A stretch of DNA of 64,000 nt from Oligoflexus sp. (GTDB taxonomy: Bacteria > Bdellovibrionota_B > Oligoflexia > Oligoflexales > Oligoflexaceae), in assembly GCA_014378195.1 (NCBI GenBank), contig JACMOC010000017.1, positions 217,206-281,205 on the forward strand, read 5' to 3'. The position numbers were made by a program, and so were the translations under genes. Below the pieces are notes generated by a model that made no database searches, was not told the origin of the DNA, and saw only the letters and a program-made list of their open reading frames with translations. Below, one piece after another: positions 46,989 through 55,785 of the stretch (positions are counted from its first letter, which is position 1; each line of letters begins with the position of its first letter).

Positions 46989-47242
46989 CCGCCGATGTTA
47001 CTCCCTAGTTTTTTGCAGGTCACTTTGCAGCCTTCGCCGATTTCGATGGACGATGCACTGCAGATGCTGAATTGCACAATTGTGCCTGTAGGTCCAGGAG
47101 TGGCGAGCTGATCAGCCTTGTCCTTCGGGAGCCCCCACTGATCAACAATTGCTTTGACTAGATCTTCTTTCGGATCGGCCTTACCAATGGTCGCAAACGA
47201 AACGCCTAGCATGAATCCAATGAAGCATATACGCTTCCTCAT
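46985..47242 (-). CDS. Small secreted protein of unknown function
   Basis: An 85-residue product from ATG 47242 (MRKRICFIGF), with GGAGGA placed before it; an earlier ATG at 47266 lacks a site. The N-terminus is a signal peptide ending near GKA. The mature peptide has three cysteines (ICSASS, GCKVTCKK). Its stop overlaps the would-be start of the porin pseudogene, so it was co-translated with that protein and may have been a partner. No known family. Confidence 0.5.
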   Translation of the reverse strand: MRKRICFIGFMLGVSFATIGKADPKEDLVKAIVDQWGLPKDKADQLATPGPTGTIVQFSICSASSIEIGEGCKVTCKKLGSNIGG

Positions 47243-47399
47243 AACGAATTCCTCCACGCAGCACAAAGCCGCCCGTTAAGTCTCAAAACCAACGAGATTT
47301 TAGGGGGTTACCATGGGAAAGATTCTAAACAAGCTCGCGTATTAAAGTAACCCGTTCACCTCAACCTGAGCATAAATTGGCAATTTGCTTGGATGGAGA

Positions 47400-47792
47400 T
47401 TAGGTAAGCTGTGAATTCATTCGGGAATAGGCCAATGCGATGAAATTTTCGGGATGGGACTGCACATCTTCTGGCGAAGCGCGCAGCACATAAGTTACAT
47501 AATCCTGGAGCGGTGCGCGAGCGGCAATTCCAGTTTGTAAAATGCTGCGATTTATATCCAGCGCAAATCGCCCTTCAAGAGAATTACGAAAAAGCGCATT
47601 TGCTTGAATCAATTTCTCCATTCGCAGAATTCTCTCCGAAAAGTCATTTGAAATAGAAATAATAGGGTTATCAAGATAAGCGGTAAGTTTCTTATAGTGA
47701 GGTAAAATATAATGAGCGACCCCACCAAGTTTGGTTGCCTTCGACCACACCTCGGTCATGCTGCCTGCGAAGTCTTTGATTTCTTCCCACAT
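47400..47792 (-). pseudogene. IS66-family transposase fragment (C-terminal part)
   Basis: The reading frame shows the IS66 DDE C-terminal block: KLTAYLDNPIISISNDFSERI, with Glu in the expected position, then LFRNSLEGRFALDINRSILQ, which matches the xxNNxxERxxR/xKNxLFxxSxxG core of IS66 transposases. The N-terminal and catalytic DD-containing two-thirds are absent, so it is inactive. Downstream (leftwards) there is no intact end; upstream lies the element's tnpA-like gene. Confidence 0.8.
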
Positions 47793-47864
47793 CCGACGAC
47801 TATCGACGCCGCGAACCGCTCGGACATTCGCATCGTTACGCCCAACAAGGTCAAGGCCCCGCTC

Positions 47865-48308
47865 TTAAATATACAGCCCTCTGAAAAGATGGAGCATGTG
47901 CGCGCAGGCATCAGGATCATAATTTTCATAGAGAGCAAAGGGTCGGCGGGCATGGCTTGTGCAGCCGGCCAATTCAATTTCAAAACGTGCAGCTAGCTCA
48001 GCATCGCTTACTAAATTTACAGTGGCTAGATCGGACTGAACGGGTATTGAAGGAATGACATCAAGAATTCGTGGAGCGTCCTTCGGTATTGTTTGGCAAA
48101 AGTCGCGCTGTTGCCAGCGAATAAGCTGCGAGGGACTGACCTTCAAGTTTCTCGCGACGAGTGAAGGCTTGAGGCCAGAAGCGATAGCGTCTAGAGCCGC
48201 ACGGCGAAGATGTTCGGGAATCCTCGTATGAGGACGAGACTGGGAACGAAAGGCTTTAAAATCAGCTATAAGAGATTTCAGGTGGGGATGAGATTCGGAT
48301 GCTTTCAT
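47865..48308 (-). CDS. IS66-type accessory protein TnpA (HTH), in collapsed element
   Basis: A 147-residue protein with an HTH region (LRRAALDAIASGLKPSLVARNLKVSPSQLIRWQQ, in pieces) and a C-terminal IEIELAG-like strand plus DPDACAHMLHLF, which match the IS66 OrfA pattern ending DVDPxALxRVLxVL. ATG 48308 has GGAG about 9 nt upstream. tnpB and the front of tnpC that should follow are missing, so a deletion has brought the tnpC remnant to within 72 nt. Confidence 0.65.
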   Translation of the reverse strand: MKASESHPHLKSLIADFKAFRSQSRPHTRIPEHLRRAALDAIASGLKPSLVARNLKVSPSQLIRWQQRDFCQTIPKDAPRILDVIPSIPVQSDLATVNLVSDAELAARFEIELAGCTSHARRPFALYENYDPDACAHMLHLFRGLYI

Positions 48309-48466
48309 GTAGGTAGACTCCATCGTGAGACAATCATCAATGGAGCAGAGCCTAGCCGAGGAGGGGCAGCAAGTCTCTATGCGCAGGTGAACGGGTCACT
48401 GGAATCAAGGCTTCGCTCGTCCACGTGGGTTCCTCGATCTACCAGAAAAAAGCCTCTCAAGAGCTT

Positions 48467-49651
48467 TTACAGTGTTGTGATCTTTCGACAGATAAAGCCC
48501 TTCAGATAGAGAGATTCCGGGAAAGTCAAAAGTACCGGATGATCGTCGGACTGCGAGAGGTGCTCTAGGACCTGGATTTCGCACTGCGCGTCAACACCAG
48601 CGCCGAACAATACCTTTTGAAACAATTCACGGCTCAAAAGTCCCGAGCAGGAAAAACTCACCAGAATACCGTTTTCGCTCAGAAGTTGCAGCGCAATGAG
48701 ATTGAGATCCTTGTAGCCTCGACACGCGCGATCGATGTGTTTTCTATCGCTTACGAATTTCGGTGGATCCATGATGATCAAGTCGTACGTTTCGCCCGCT
48801 TCACGAAGTTGACGCAGATATTTGAAAACGTCGGCCTGCACGGATGTATGACTGTTTGAATCGAGACCGTTTCGTTTGATGTTTTCTTCTGCAATGTTGA
48901 GGGCAGGACGACTTTCATCGACGCTCACCACATTTGTTGCGCCGCCCATAAGTGCGGCCAAACTAAATCCCCCTGTATAAGAAAAGCAGTTCAACACGCG
49001 TTTACCTTTGGCGTATGACTTTACAAGATGACGGTTCGTCCGCTGATCCAGGTAAAAACCGGTCTTATGACCGTCCCAAATATCAACGAGTAATTTCATT
49101 CCGTGTTCTATGATTTCGACGCCGCCTTCTGGAACGACGCCTCTAATCACTTCTTTTCGTTCTTCCAGGCCTTCTTTTTTGCGAATCGCCTCGTCACTTC
49201 GTTCGACAAGGATCTCAGGCGCAAATATTTCTTCAAATAGCTCGATAAGAATGGAACGCATGTCTTCCATTCCCTTTGTGAGGATCTGAAATACCAGTGC
49301 TGATCCATAGAGGTCGACAATGAGGCCTGGCAGCAGGTCTGCTTCTGAAGCCACGATGCGTGCCGCCGTTTGCGTAGGTCCTAAAAGGCCTTTTCGACGT
49401 TCAAGGGCCGAGGTAAGACGCAGGTGAAGACTCGCTTTGTCCCAGGTTTTCCCGCTTTTCCAACTGACAACACGGCCAGCCAGCGAGCTTTGGGGATTAT
49501 AATAGGCTAGGGCTAAAAACTGGTTTTTGGCGTCTCGTACTTCGAAGGTTCCGCTGGCTTTGGGTGCATGTTGTATAGCGCCGGAGAAGATCCAGGGGTG
49601 ACGGTTCCTCAAAGATTTTTCTTTGCCTGCTTTTAACATGATCTTTTCCAT
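48467..49651 (-). CDS. rlmI: RlmI-like rRNA cytosine-C5 methyltransferase
   Basis: SAM-dependent m5C methyltransferase of 23S rRNA (position 1962 in E. coli). The start at ATG 49651 gives MEKIMLKAGKEKSLRNRHPW, matching RlmI's LKxGREKSLxxRHPW opening, the PUA-like domain; an ATG at 49768 would add 39 residues and has no SD. Later blocks are GFYLDQRTNR, VLNCFSYTGGFSLAAL (SAM motif), IIMDPPKFV and SCSGLLS with the catalytic Cys. 394 residues is normal. Single gene. Confidence 0.88.
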   Translation of the reverse strand: MEKIMLKAGKEKSLRNRHPWIFSGAIQHAPKASGTFEVRDAKNQFLALAYYNPQSSLAGRVVSWKSGKTWDKASLHLRLTSALERRKGLLGPTQTAARIVASEADLLPGLIVDLYGSALVFQILTKGMEDMRSILIELFEEIFAPEILVERSDEAIRKKEGLEERKEVIRGVVPEGGVEIIEHGMKLLVDIWDGHKTGFYLDQRTNRHLVKSYAKGKRVLNCFSYTGGFSLAALMGGATNVVSVDESRPALNIAEENIKRNGLDSNSHTSVQADVFKYLRQLREAGETYDLIIMDPPKFVSDRKHIDRACRGYKDLNLIALQLLSENGILVSFSCSGLLSRELFQKVLFGAGVDAQCEIQVLEHLSQSDDHPVLLTFPESLYLKGFICRKITTL

Positions 49652-49889
49652 AGAGCCCTCGGTGTTGAATGCGAAGGGCGAGAATCTAGCAGATAGGTCG
49701 AAAAAGGAAAGGTGAATCTTTTTGGCGGCGCCACGGCAGATGTGTTCTTTGGAAGGCTGGCTTTTCATCTGAGTTGTCCAGCCTGGCTACCCCCATTTAT
49801 GACTTTGCTTCACGCTTTCCGTCAGTTATCTTATCGGCTCCCATCGGCCAGGCCTGTCCAATAGCTTATATATGAAGACGAGAGTGCAT

Positions 49890-50702
49890 ATGATCTTTCT
49901 TAAACGCCTAGTGATTTTACTTTTAACCTTGGCGAGCGTGACCTCTTTCGCCGCTGATGACAAAAGTGTTTTGGACAAGATCAAAAGTAAGGGCGTTTTG
50001 AGAGTTGGGATTGAGCCGGGTTTTTTGCCTTTTGAAATGCGTACGCCGCAGGGCGAATGGATCGGTTTTGATATCGATATGATGGAAGCCTACGCAAAAT
50101 CCTTAGGCGTCAAAGCAGAGTTTGTCAGCACCAAGTGGGAAGGTATTATCCCTGGTCTCATGGCCGGCAAATACGATTTGATCGTGTCAGGTATGACGAT
50201 TAATCCAGAGCGCGCGAAGATCGTATTGTTTAGCGAACCTTATTACGAAGCCGGACTCAAAATTCTTCTACCGAAATCCCACGCAAAAGATGTCAAAACT
50301 TGGCAAGACCTTGATCAGCCGGGCAAAATCATCGTATTAAAACTTGGGACGACCGGCGATATTTATGCGACCAAAACATTTAAAAAAGCAGAACTTCGGC
50401 GAATGGACAGCGAGGCGGACGCAGCGCAGAGTGTTTTGTTGGGTAAAGCCGATGCTTTTGTTTATGATCGCCCCTTTATCGATATATTCTCTATGACCCG
50501 CAGCGATAAAGTATTCTCCCTCAGTGACCTCGTATCCAAAGAGAATCTGGGTGTTGCAGGTCAGAAAAAAAATCAGGCATTGATCGATAATTTTAATGTC
50601 TTCCTTGCAGCTTGGCGCAAAAGCGGCGAGTACGATAAGGCTTATAAAGCCGATTTCGTTGATCTCACGTGGAAAAAGAAATTTCCAGAAAGCATGAAGT
50701 AA
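49890..50702 (+). CDS. Polar amino-acid ABC transporter, substrate-binding protein
   Basis: A periplasmic type-2 binding protein (family 3) of about 270 residues: signal peptide MIFLKRLVILLLTLASVTSFA, then LRVGIEPGFLPFE, the ligand-pocket KWEGIIPGLMAGKYD, SGMTINPERAK and the distal KLGTTGDIYATK. GAGAG lies before ATG 49890; ATG 49872 is an alternative six codons earlier. It heads an operon with a permease and ATPase, and probably carries a polar amino acid (Glu/Gln, Arg, His or opine-like). Confidence 0.88.
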   Translation: MIFLKRLVILLLTLASVTSFAADDKSVLDKIKSKGVLRVGIEPGFLPFEMRTPQGEWIGFDIDMMEAYAKSLGVKAEFVSTKWEGIIPGLMAGKYDLIVSGMTINPERAKIVLFSEPYYEAGLKILLPKSHAKDVKTWQDLDQPGKIIVLKLGTTGDIYATKTFKKAELRRMDSEADAAQSVLLGKADAFVYDRPFIDIFSMTRSDKVFSLSDLVSKENLGVAGQKKNQALIDNFNVFLAAWRKSGEYDKAYKADFVDLTWKKKFPESMK

Positions 50703-50706
50703 AGCG

Positions 50707-51480
50707 ATGCATGCCAAGAAACTCGCGTGGATTTGGAGCGTCATAAGCCTGCTCGTTCTTGGGTTGGGTTCGTGGCTTGTTTATTCCAGTTTTAAAAATC
50801 TTGACTACGAATGGAACTTTGGGTTTCTCAAAGATTATGTCTGGGATCCGATAAACCACACGCCTGGTCTCCTCCTTCAAGGTCTGTGGATAACGCTTAA
50901 AGTCAGTTTTTTCAGCATACTCTGGGGGACCTTGCTCGGTCTTATCATTGGCGGTCTGATGATGGGCCGGGAACCAATCTCGCGTTGGTTTGCTCTCATT
51001 TTTGTCGACGTGTTTCGTAATACCCCTGTCCTCGTGCAGCTCTACGTGATGTATTTCATCGTCGGAACTGCAGTTGAGATGGAGCCCGAGACGGCAGGCA
51101 TCCTCACTTTGAGTCTGTTTTGCGCCTCGTATGTTGCTGAGATTTTTCGCGGCGCGGTTCTGGAATTTGAGAAAGGGCAGATCGATGCCGCGAAAGCGAT
51201 GGGACTTCCGTCCTGGCAGATTGCTTATCATATCGCTGCTCCCCAAGTCTTAAGGCGCATGCTCCCGGCTTTGGTCGGGCAGTTTGTGAGTCTTGTCAAG
51301 GACTCCTCTCTCGTCTCCGTCATATCCGTCGCCGACATAACTAAATCAGCACTTAATATTGTTGCGGTTTCGTTCAAAAGTTTTGAAACCTGGTTTGTGG
51401 TTGCGATACTCTATTGCCTCGTTAACACCGTTCTAAGTAGTTACGGCCGTTATCTCGAGCGCCGACTGCGGGTGGGATAA
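50707..51480 (+). CDS. Polar amino-acid ABC transporter permease
   Basis: A 257-residue inner-membrane permease of the HisMQ/GlnP family. TLKVSFFSILWGTLLGLIIGG, DVFRNTPVLVQLY and the EAA-like loop AAKAMGLPSWQIAYHIAAPQ are visible. The DVFRN-PxLVQL segment is diagnostic. A single permease gene implies a homodimer. It lies 4 nt after the binding protein and abuts the ATPase. Confidence 0.92.
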   Translation: MHAKKLAWIWSVISLLVLGLGSWLVYSSFKNLDYEWNFGFLKDYVWDPINHTPGLLLQGLWITLKVSFFSILWGTLLGLIIGGLMMGREPISRWFALIFVDVFRNTPVLVQLYVMYFIVGTAVEMEPETAGILTLSLFCASYVAEIFRGAVLEFEKGQIDAAKAMGLPSWQIAYHIAAPQVLRRMLPALVGQFVSLVKDSSLVSVISVADITKSALNIVAVSFKSFETWFVVAILYCLVNTVLSSYGRYLERRLRVG

Positions 51481-52236
51481 ATGATGGCAACTCGTGGGAA
51501 GCAACTGATTGCCATGGAGGGCGTGTCCAAGAGTTTCAAAAACTCGGACAGACTCCTTACCGTTCTCGACAGCCTCGACCTCGAGGTTTATGAGGGGGAT
51601 GTGCTGTGTTTGATCGGACCTTCGGGCAGTGGGAAATCCACCTGCCTACGGGCAATGAATGCCTTGGAAACGATCGATAAAGGCAGGATTGAAATATGTG
51701 GCATCGACTATGCTTCGGGTACACCCTTGCACAAGATTCGCCAGCATACGGCCATGGTTTTCCAAAGATTTGAACTTTTTCCCCATCTTACGGCGCTCGA
51801 AAACGTGGCGCTTGGTCCTCGTTTGATCGCGAAACTGAAAAAACCAGAGGCTGAGGCCGAAGCGCAGGCTTTACTCAAGCGGGTCGGACTTGAGTCTCAA
51901 GCCCATAAGTACCCGAGTCAGCTCTCGGGCGGTCAGCAGCAGCGGGTGGGTATCGCCAGGGCACTCGCTAACAAACCCAAGGTCTTATTGTGTGACGAAC
52001 CAACGTCTGCCCTTGACCCTGAGCTTGTTCATGAAGTGACGGATATACTCCAGCAGCTTGCGAGCGAAGGGATGACTATGGTCATCGTTACACACGAAAT
52101 GCGTTTTGCGCGGAGTGTTGCGACAGAGTGTTTATTTTTGGAAGGTGGGAAGATAGTCGAACGAGCCGAGCCCGCGGCCTTTTTCGATCGGCCGCAGCAT
52201 CCTAGGCTCAAGACGTTTCTCGAGCGTTTGACTTAA
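51481..52236 (+). CDS. Polar amino-acid ABC transporter ATPase (GlnQ-like)
   Basis: A 251-residue ATPase with Walker A GPSGSGKST, signature QLSGGQQQRVGIARAL, Walker B LLCDEPTSALDPE and H-loop VTHEMRFA. Its length and lack of a TOBE domain fit the GlnQ/HisP class. It starts directly after the permease stop. No terminator is evident downstream; the next gene converges with a 25-nt gap. Confidence 0.93.
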   Translation: MMATRGKQLIAMEGVSKSFKNSDRLLTVLDSLDLEVYEGDVLCLIGPSGSGKSTCLRAMNALETIDKGRIEICGIDYASGTPLHKIRQHTAMVFQRFELFPHLTALENVALGPRLIAKLKKPEAEAEAQALLKRVGLESQAHKYPSQLSGGQQQRVGIARALANKPKVLLCDEPTSALDPELVHEVTDILQQLASEGMTMVIVTHEMRFARSVATECLFLEGGKIVERAEPAAFFDRPQHPRLKTFLERLT

Positions 52237-52261
52237 AACCTCCGAACGCTGTCTGGGAAGT

Positions 52262-52933
52262 TCAGCCGGCGGATGGCATTGGCACGCTCACACCTATGCG
52301 CGAAGCAGCTGAATGTAAGACTTGAATCTGAACTTTTGATTTATCGAGCTCAGGATAGATTTTTTTGAAAATCAAATAATCACGTTCCCACGAATCGACG
52401 ATATCGACGTTTGCGCTTTTAAGGGTCGTGTGACCCATGAGTCCCTTACCTGTTGTGGGTGTCACACGTATTTCGCCAATGTATGTGCATGCCCCAGCCT
52501 GTATCGTAAACGGCTGGGATTGGTTATTGGTCGTTTCCAGTTGGACGGCTTGTCCAACAAATTTCGCTTTGTCCACATAGTACGTGCCGACGGGTATGGT
52601 TCGCATGTAAACGATACCAGCAAAGCCATTCTCGTCGTAGTTTGTATAAAACGTATCGTCTTCCGGCAGGCTCATAAGACTATAATCGGCACGATAGAGC
52701 ATCGACAGTTTGCTCAAGGCACTGTCGCGGCTTTTGAAGATGAATTCATAGGTGCGAAAATGGGGTTCAACCGTTTTATTGCGACTGATGGACGCCATAA
52801 CGCAGCCGAGTTGATCCAAAGGGTTGGTCTCTATTTTTGCCGGCAGGTTAGGCGAATAGGGCTTGCTGCACGACGCCATACCAAGGGCAAGGGCTAGACT
52901 CAAGACTGTACTCACGCTCATAAACCGTTTCAT
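52262..52933 (-). CDS. Lipoprotein of unknown function
   Basis: A 223-residue predicted lipoprotein: signal MKRFMSVSTVLSLALALGMASC with Cys at residue 22. The mature part is beta-rich (FRTYEFIFKSRDS, NGFAGIVYMRTIPVGTYYVDKAKF), resembling a carboxypeptidase-regulatory or Big-type sandwich in which GTYYV is a familiar turn. Two further Cys (LGC, GACTY) could pair. No family recognised. Convergent to the ABC importer. Confidence 0.6.
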   Translation of the reverse strand: MKRFMSVSTVLSLALALGMASCSKPYSPNLPAKIETNPLDQLGCVMASISRNKTVEPHFRTYEFIFKSRDSALSKLSMLYRADYSLMSLPEDDTFYTNYDENGFAGIVYMRTIPVGTYYVDKAKFVGQAVQLETTNNQSQPFTIQAGACTYIGEIRVTPTTGKGLMGHTTLKSANVDIVDSWERDYLIFKKIYPELDKSKVQIQVLHSAASRIGVSVPMPSAG

Positions 52934-53125
52934 ATTTTCACCTCATTGTGGCTTATATAGCACAGCGAAATCGAAAGCCAAGTAGAGTATTTCGAATATC
53001 TTGAACGTCAATTTAAATCGCCGGTGCCAGACTTCTACAAAATTGCGCTAGCAAAATTGGTTCAAGTTGTTTACTAACGCCTAGCTAGGTATACTCGTCG
53101 TTCACTTTCGTTTGAGGATCTAAAG

Positions 53126-53416
53126 ATGAAAAAGCTTCTCGTCGTTGTCGGTCTGTCCGCGATCGCTATGGCTGGCAAATGCAGCTCCGATAAGTCAAAA
53201 GACTCAGAAACAAAAACACAGGAAGAATTTCCCGTTAAAGAAGAGTCTCAGGTTCCTGCTGAAGAAGTTCCGTCTTACGAGCAACAAGAAGAGCCAGCAG
53301 CCGGATCATCCTCTTCCACTACGACGCCAGAAGCTACGCCTGCCCCAGCCGGCGGCCAATCAACTCCTGAAACCGTCCCGACTCCTGCTCCAGCAGCACC
53401 CGCAGGCGGCAACTAA
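53126..53416 (+). CDS. Small secreted Pro/Ala/Glu/Thr-rich protein
   Basis: A 96-residue product. MKKLLVVVGLSAIAMA is a signal peptide, followed by GKCSS; Cys at residue 19 has Lys at -1, so a classical lipobox is not satisfied. The rest is low-complexity, with Glu-rich then Thr/Pro/Ala-rich segments (PAEEVPSYEQQEEP, PEATPAPAGG, TPAPAAPAGG). Likely a surface tether or linker; no fold expected. A strong terminator follows. Composition-biased, so a domain name is not possible. Confidence 0.65.
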   Translation: MKKLLVVVGLSAIAMAGKCSSDKSKDSETKTQEEFPVKEESQVPAEEVPSYEQQEEPAAGSSSSTTTPEATPAPAGGQSTPETVPTPAPAAPAGGN

Positions 53417-53438
53417 GATCTATTCTTTGTGACGCAAA

Positions 53439-53470
53439 GGCTTCTGGTCTCCAGAAGCCTTCGTTTTTTT
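53439..53470 (+). terminator. Rho-independent terminator
   Basis: Perfect 9-bp stem GGCTTCTGG / CCAGAAGCC around a TCT loop, then TTCGTTTTTTT. It lies 23 nt after the Pro/Ala-rich protein gene. Confidence 0.9.
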
Positions 53471-53779
53471 AAAACTGTACCCCAACTATTTTTCGCTGAA
53501 TTCCTTCGAATTCTTTCCGATAATATAATTCGCTTAAATATATCGTGTGCTTACGGCTTTTTATCGGTCGCTAGTCTCCCCGTGCGGGCACTTTTTTTCA
53601 CTTGTCAATGCAATTTGATGTGTCTATAGATGCAGCCTAGTTGAGGGCTTCGTGGAAATTCCCTAAGTTCTTGACTCCTAGAGGGTTTACGTGTCTTAGC
53701 CAAGCGGCCAATAGCATCAGTAAATGCGTCCTCTTAGACTGATTCTTGTGTTTTAAACTGTCTTCAAACGGGTGGGATT
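53471..53779. other. 309-nt AT-rich intergenic region
   Basis: No ORF with coding character or stable hairpin was seen. It probably contains the promoter of the 80-residue gene. GGGTGGG at 53770-53776 may act as its ribosome site. Confidence 0.4.
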
Positions 53780-54022
53780 ATGAATCAGACTGAAACTGCT
53801 GTACCAGACGTGGCTGAGTCATTCGATGAACTCTATTTCAAACGCCTTCTTGGACGCGCGAATAGAACGATCACCAATGTTCGACGCATCGATGTCGACG
53901 AATTGCTTGAGCTTGCTTACGTCGATGGCACACTTGCCCCATTCGCCGAGCGTTTGCTTCGCTCACGTCCAGAACTCAAAGAAGATGTCGAACGTGTGTT
54001 GGCCGATCTAGCCTCGAACTGA
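53780..54022 (+). CDS. Small acidic protein of unknown function
   Basis: An 80-residue protein that is helix-rich (DELLELAYVDG, FAERLLRSRPELKEDVERVL) and acidic, with no signal peptide. Charged periodicity suggests a small helical bundle or dimerisation protein. No family recognised. It lies upstream of rpsD on the same strand but is separated by 134 nt containing a plausible promoter. Confidence 0.5.
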   Translation: MNQTETAVPDVAESFDELYFKRLLGRANRTITNVRRIDVDELLELAYVDGTLAPFAERLLRSRPELKEDVERVLADLASN

Positions 54023-54060
54023 TCTATAGCGGCATTTCGACAGTGGATAACTGCAAGTTT

Positions 54061-54089
54061 TTGACGGTCAACGCTAGAATCGATTGAAT
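54061..54089 (+). promoter_or_regulatory. Putative sigma-70 promoter for rpsD
   Basis: TTGACG at 54061-54066, 17-nt spacer, TTGAAT at 54084-54089 (4 of 6 matches to TATAAT). It sits 68 nt before the rpsD start codon. Confidence 0.45.
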
Positions 54090-54156
54090 TACGCCTTAAT
54101 CTGGTGTACTTAGGCTACCGTTGACGATAAAACCGATGCAGAGAATTGAGGTTAGT

Positions 54157-54768
54157 ATGGCTCGTTACAATGGCCCCCGTCTAAGAATTATGCGTTCCCT
54201 CGGGGTGCAGCTACCAGGTCTTTCCAGCAAAAAGTGGGATGAACGCAAAGCTTATCCACCCGGAATGCACCAAGGCAAGCAGCGTAAAAAATTGTCTGTA
54301 TATGGAACGCAGCTTCGCGAAAAACAAAAACTCCGTTTCAACTACGGTATGGGCGAAAAACAACTTCGCCGTTTTGTAGATATGAGCTTTCAAAAACGCG
54401 GTAATCCAGGAGAGAACCTCGTTCAGCTCCTCGAAAGCCGTTTGGACAACGTTATGTTCCGCGCTGGCTATGCAAGAACAATCATTGCTGCTCGTCAGCT
54501 GATCGTTCACGGTCACGTAGTGGTCAACGGCCAACGCGTTGACAAGCCTGCTTTCATCGTTAAGAAAGATCACAAGATCAACATGTCGCCTAAAGGCGCG
54601 AAGTTCATGCACGTTGTAGCAAGCCTTGAGCAACCTGCTTTAGCTCGCCCTGAATGGCTTGGCTTCGATGAAGGTACGAAACTTACGACCATCATCAACA
54701 ACCCTTCGCACGAGTCGATTCCTTTCCCGATCGAAATCGGCCAAGTTATCGAATTCTACAGTAAGTAA
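54157..54768 (+). CDS. rpsD: 30S ribosomal protein S4
   Basis: Primary 16S-binding ribosomal protein, 203 residues. ATG 54157 gives MARYNGPRLRIMR and has TTGAGG before it; an upstream ATG at 54121 is less likely. The S4 RNA-binding domain shows LLESRLDNVMFRAGYARTIIAARQLIVHGHVVVNGQRV in order. Zinc-ribbon cysteines are absent (the C-minus form). The usual operon neighbours rpsM, rpsK and rpoA are not adjacent, so this may be a second copy or a relocated gene. Confidence 0.93.
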   Translation: MARYNGPRLRIMRSLGVQLPGLSSKKWDERKAYPPGMHQGKQRKKLSVYGTQLREKQKLRFNYGMGEKQLRRFVDMSFQKRGNPGENLVQLLESRLDNVMFRAGYARTIIAARQLIVHGHVVVNGQRVDKPAFIVKKDHKINMSPKGAKFMHVVASLEQPALARPEWLGFDEGTKLTTIINNPSHESIPFPIEIGQVIEFYSK

Positions 54769-54887
54769 TTGTGACATATTTAATTGTTTTCATTGCTTTA
54801 AAAGACGTTTTTTTAAATCTCTTGTAAACGTAATAAAAGCAAATAGTTATCACTTTCTGCTTACTTCTGAAATCTAAAATCAAAAGA

Positions 54888-54926
54888 GCTTCGCCCGAGA
54901 GTCACATCTCAGACGAGGCTTTTTTT
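54888..54926 (+). terminator. Rho-independent terminator after rpsD
   Basis: GCTTCGCCCGAG pairs with CTCAGACGAGGC in 10 of 12 positions, with an 8-nt loop and then seven T. It lies 119 nt after rpsD. Confidence 0.75.
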
Positions 54927-55157
54927 ATGTCAAAAATCTGTACGCTTTTCTATCTTACGCGTCAAAATCGGCGTGATTATCGAGTTTTATATTTTCAAAA
55001 AAGCTTGTCGATATCACTCGAGTCTCCCCGATCAACTCGCCGAGGAAGGGTTAAGAATGAGCTCCTAATAGAGTGCTGTTCTGTCTTAATTCTGTCTCTG
55101 TTTTGTCGTCGAGCTCTTTCATCTAGTTTTCTATTTCTCCCCAGCCCCACTCCGAAA

Positions 55158-55304
55158 ATGAGTGTCGAGGTTACTGCCCAGCTCAATGGCATCAATGTCT
55201 TTGACTACTTCAATGACCTGCAAAGGTACAGCGATCGGGTGAAAAAGGACGTCGAAGCCTGGCTTCCCTGGCACTACGGGAACACCCGTGCTTTGCTAGA
55301 GTGA
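55158..55304 (+). pseudogene. IS66-family transposase C-terminal remnant
   Basis: About 48 residues of the IS66 TnpC C-terminus: TAQLNGINVFDYFNDLQRYS and EAWLPWHYGN match the closing xxxNGxNxFxYLxxLQ...WLPWNY block. The open frame extends upstream to 54927, but residues before this block are not IS66-like. It lies on the plus strand, opposite to the IS66 remnants at 47.4 kb and 63.6 kb. Confidence 0.7.
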
Positions 55305-55785
55305 CTCTTTATTAAATTTTCAAAGATTACCTGAATCGAACTCTGCGTAAGGCATAGCATTGGGCCTAGCGCGGAGTTGAGCTATTTGGCCGAAAGGATA
55401 CGCGCTTTCGCCCTTGATCTATGCGCACGTTAATCCCTATGGAACTTTTAAGCTCGAAATGACGAAACGTTTGGCATTGGGTGCGGCGTGATCGGGCGCC
55501 GTGCTCAACTTCTAGGCGCTACTTTGCGGTCTGTGACAGCTTCGCTCATCATGGCCCTACTTCCGAAAATCACATGCCGTTAAAATTCGACGAAATCTTT
55601 TAGTTAAACGTAAAGAGGCAGCATCACTGCCGCCCTCTGACCATCAACTTCACTGACGGATTCCTCATCATTTATCGTGTTCCCTCTCCATATTCAGTCG
55701 GAAGGTGGATGCCGACGAGATCTCCCTTAGAAAGGGCCGCAACAGATCCATATATCGTATGAGTATTGAATAGACCCCTCATAGC
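55305..55785. other. 481-nt region between IS66 remnant and regulatory operon
   Basis: No convincing gene, terminator or repeat. It may contain debris of the mobile element and the 3' boundary of the operon. No complete terminal inverted repeat could be read. Confidence 0.35.

Larger units (their letters stand above)
47400..48308 (-). mobile_element. Remnant of an IS66-family element
   Basis: tnpA-like gene (48308-47865) followed by a tnpC C-terminal fragment (47792-47400); the middle including tnpB is deleted. I could not identify terminal inverted repeats with confidence. Confidence 0.7.

Noticed and set aside
54927..55304. A 125-residue gene after rpsD
   Set aside because: Only the last ~48 residues are IS66-like; the front is non-coding sequence downstream of a terminator.
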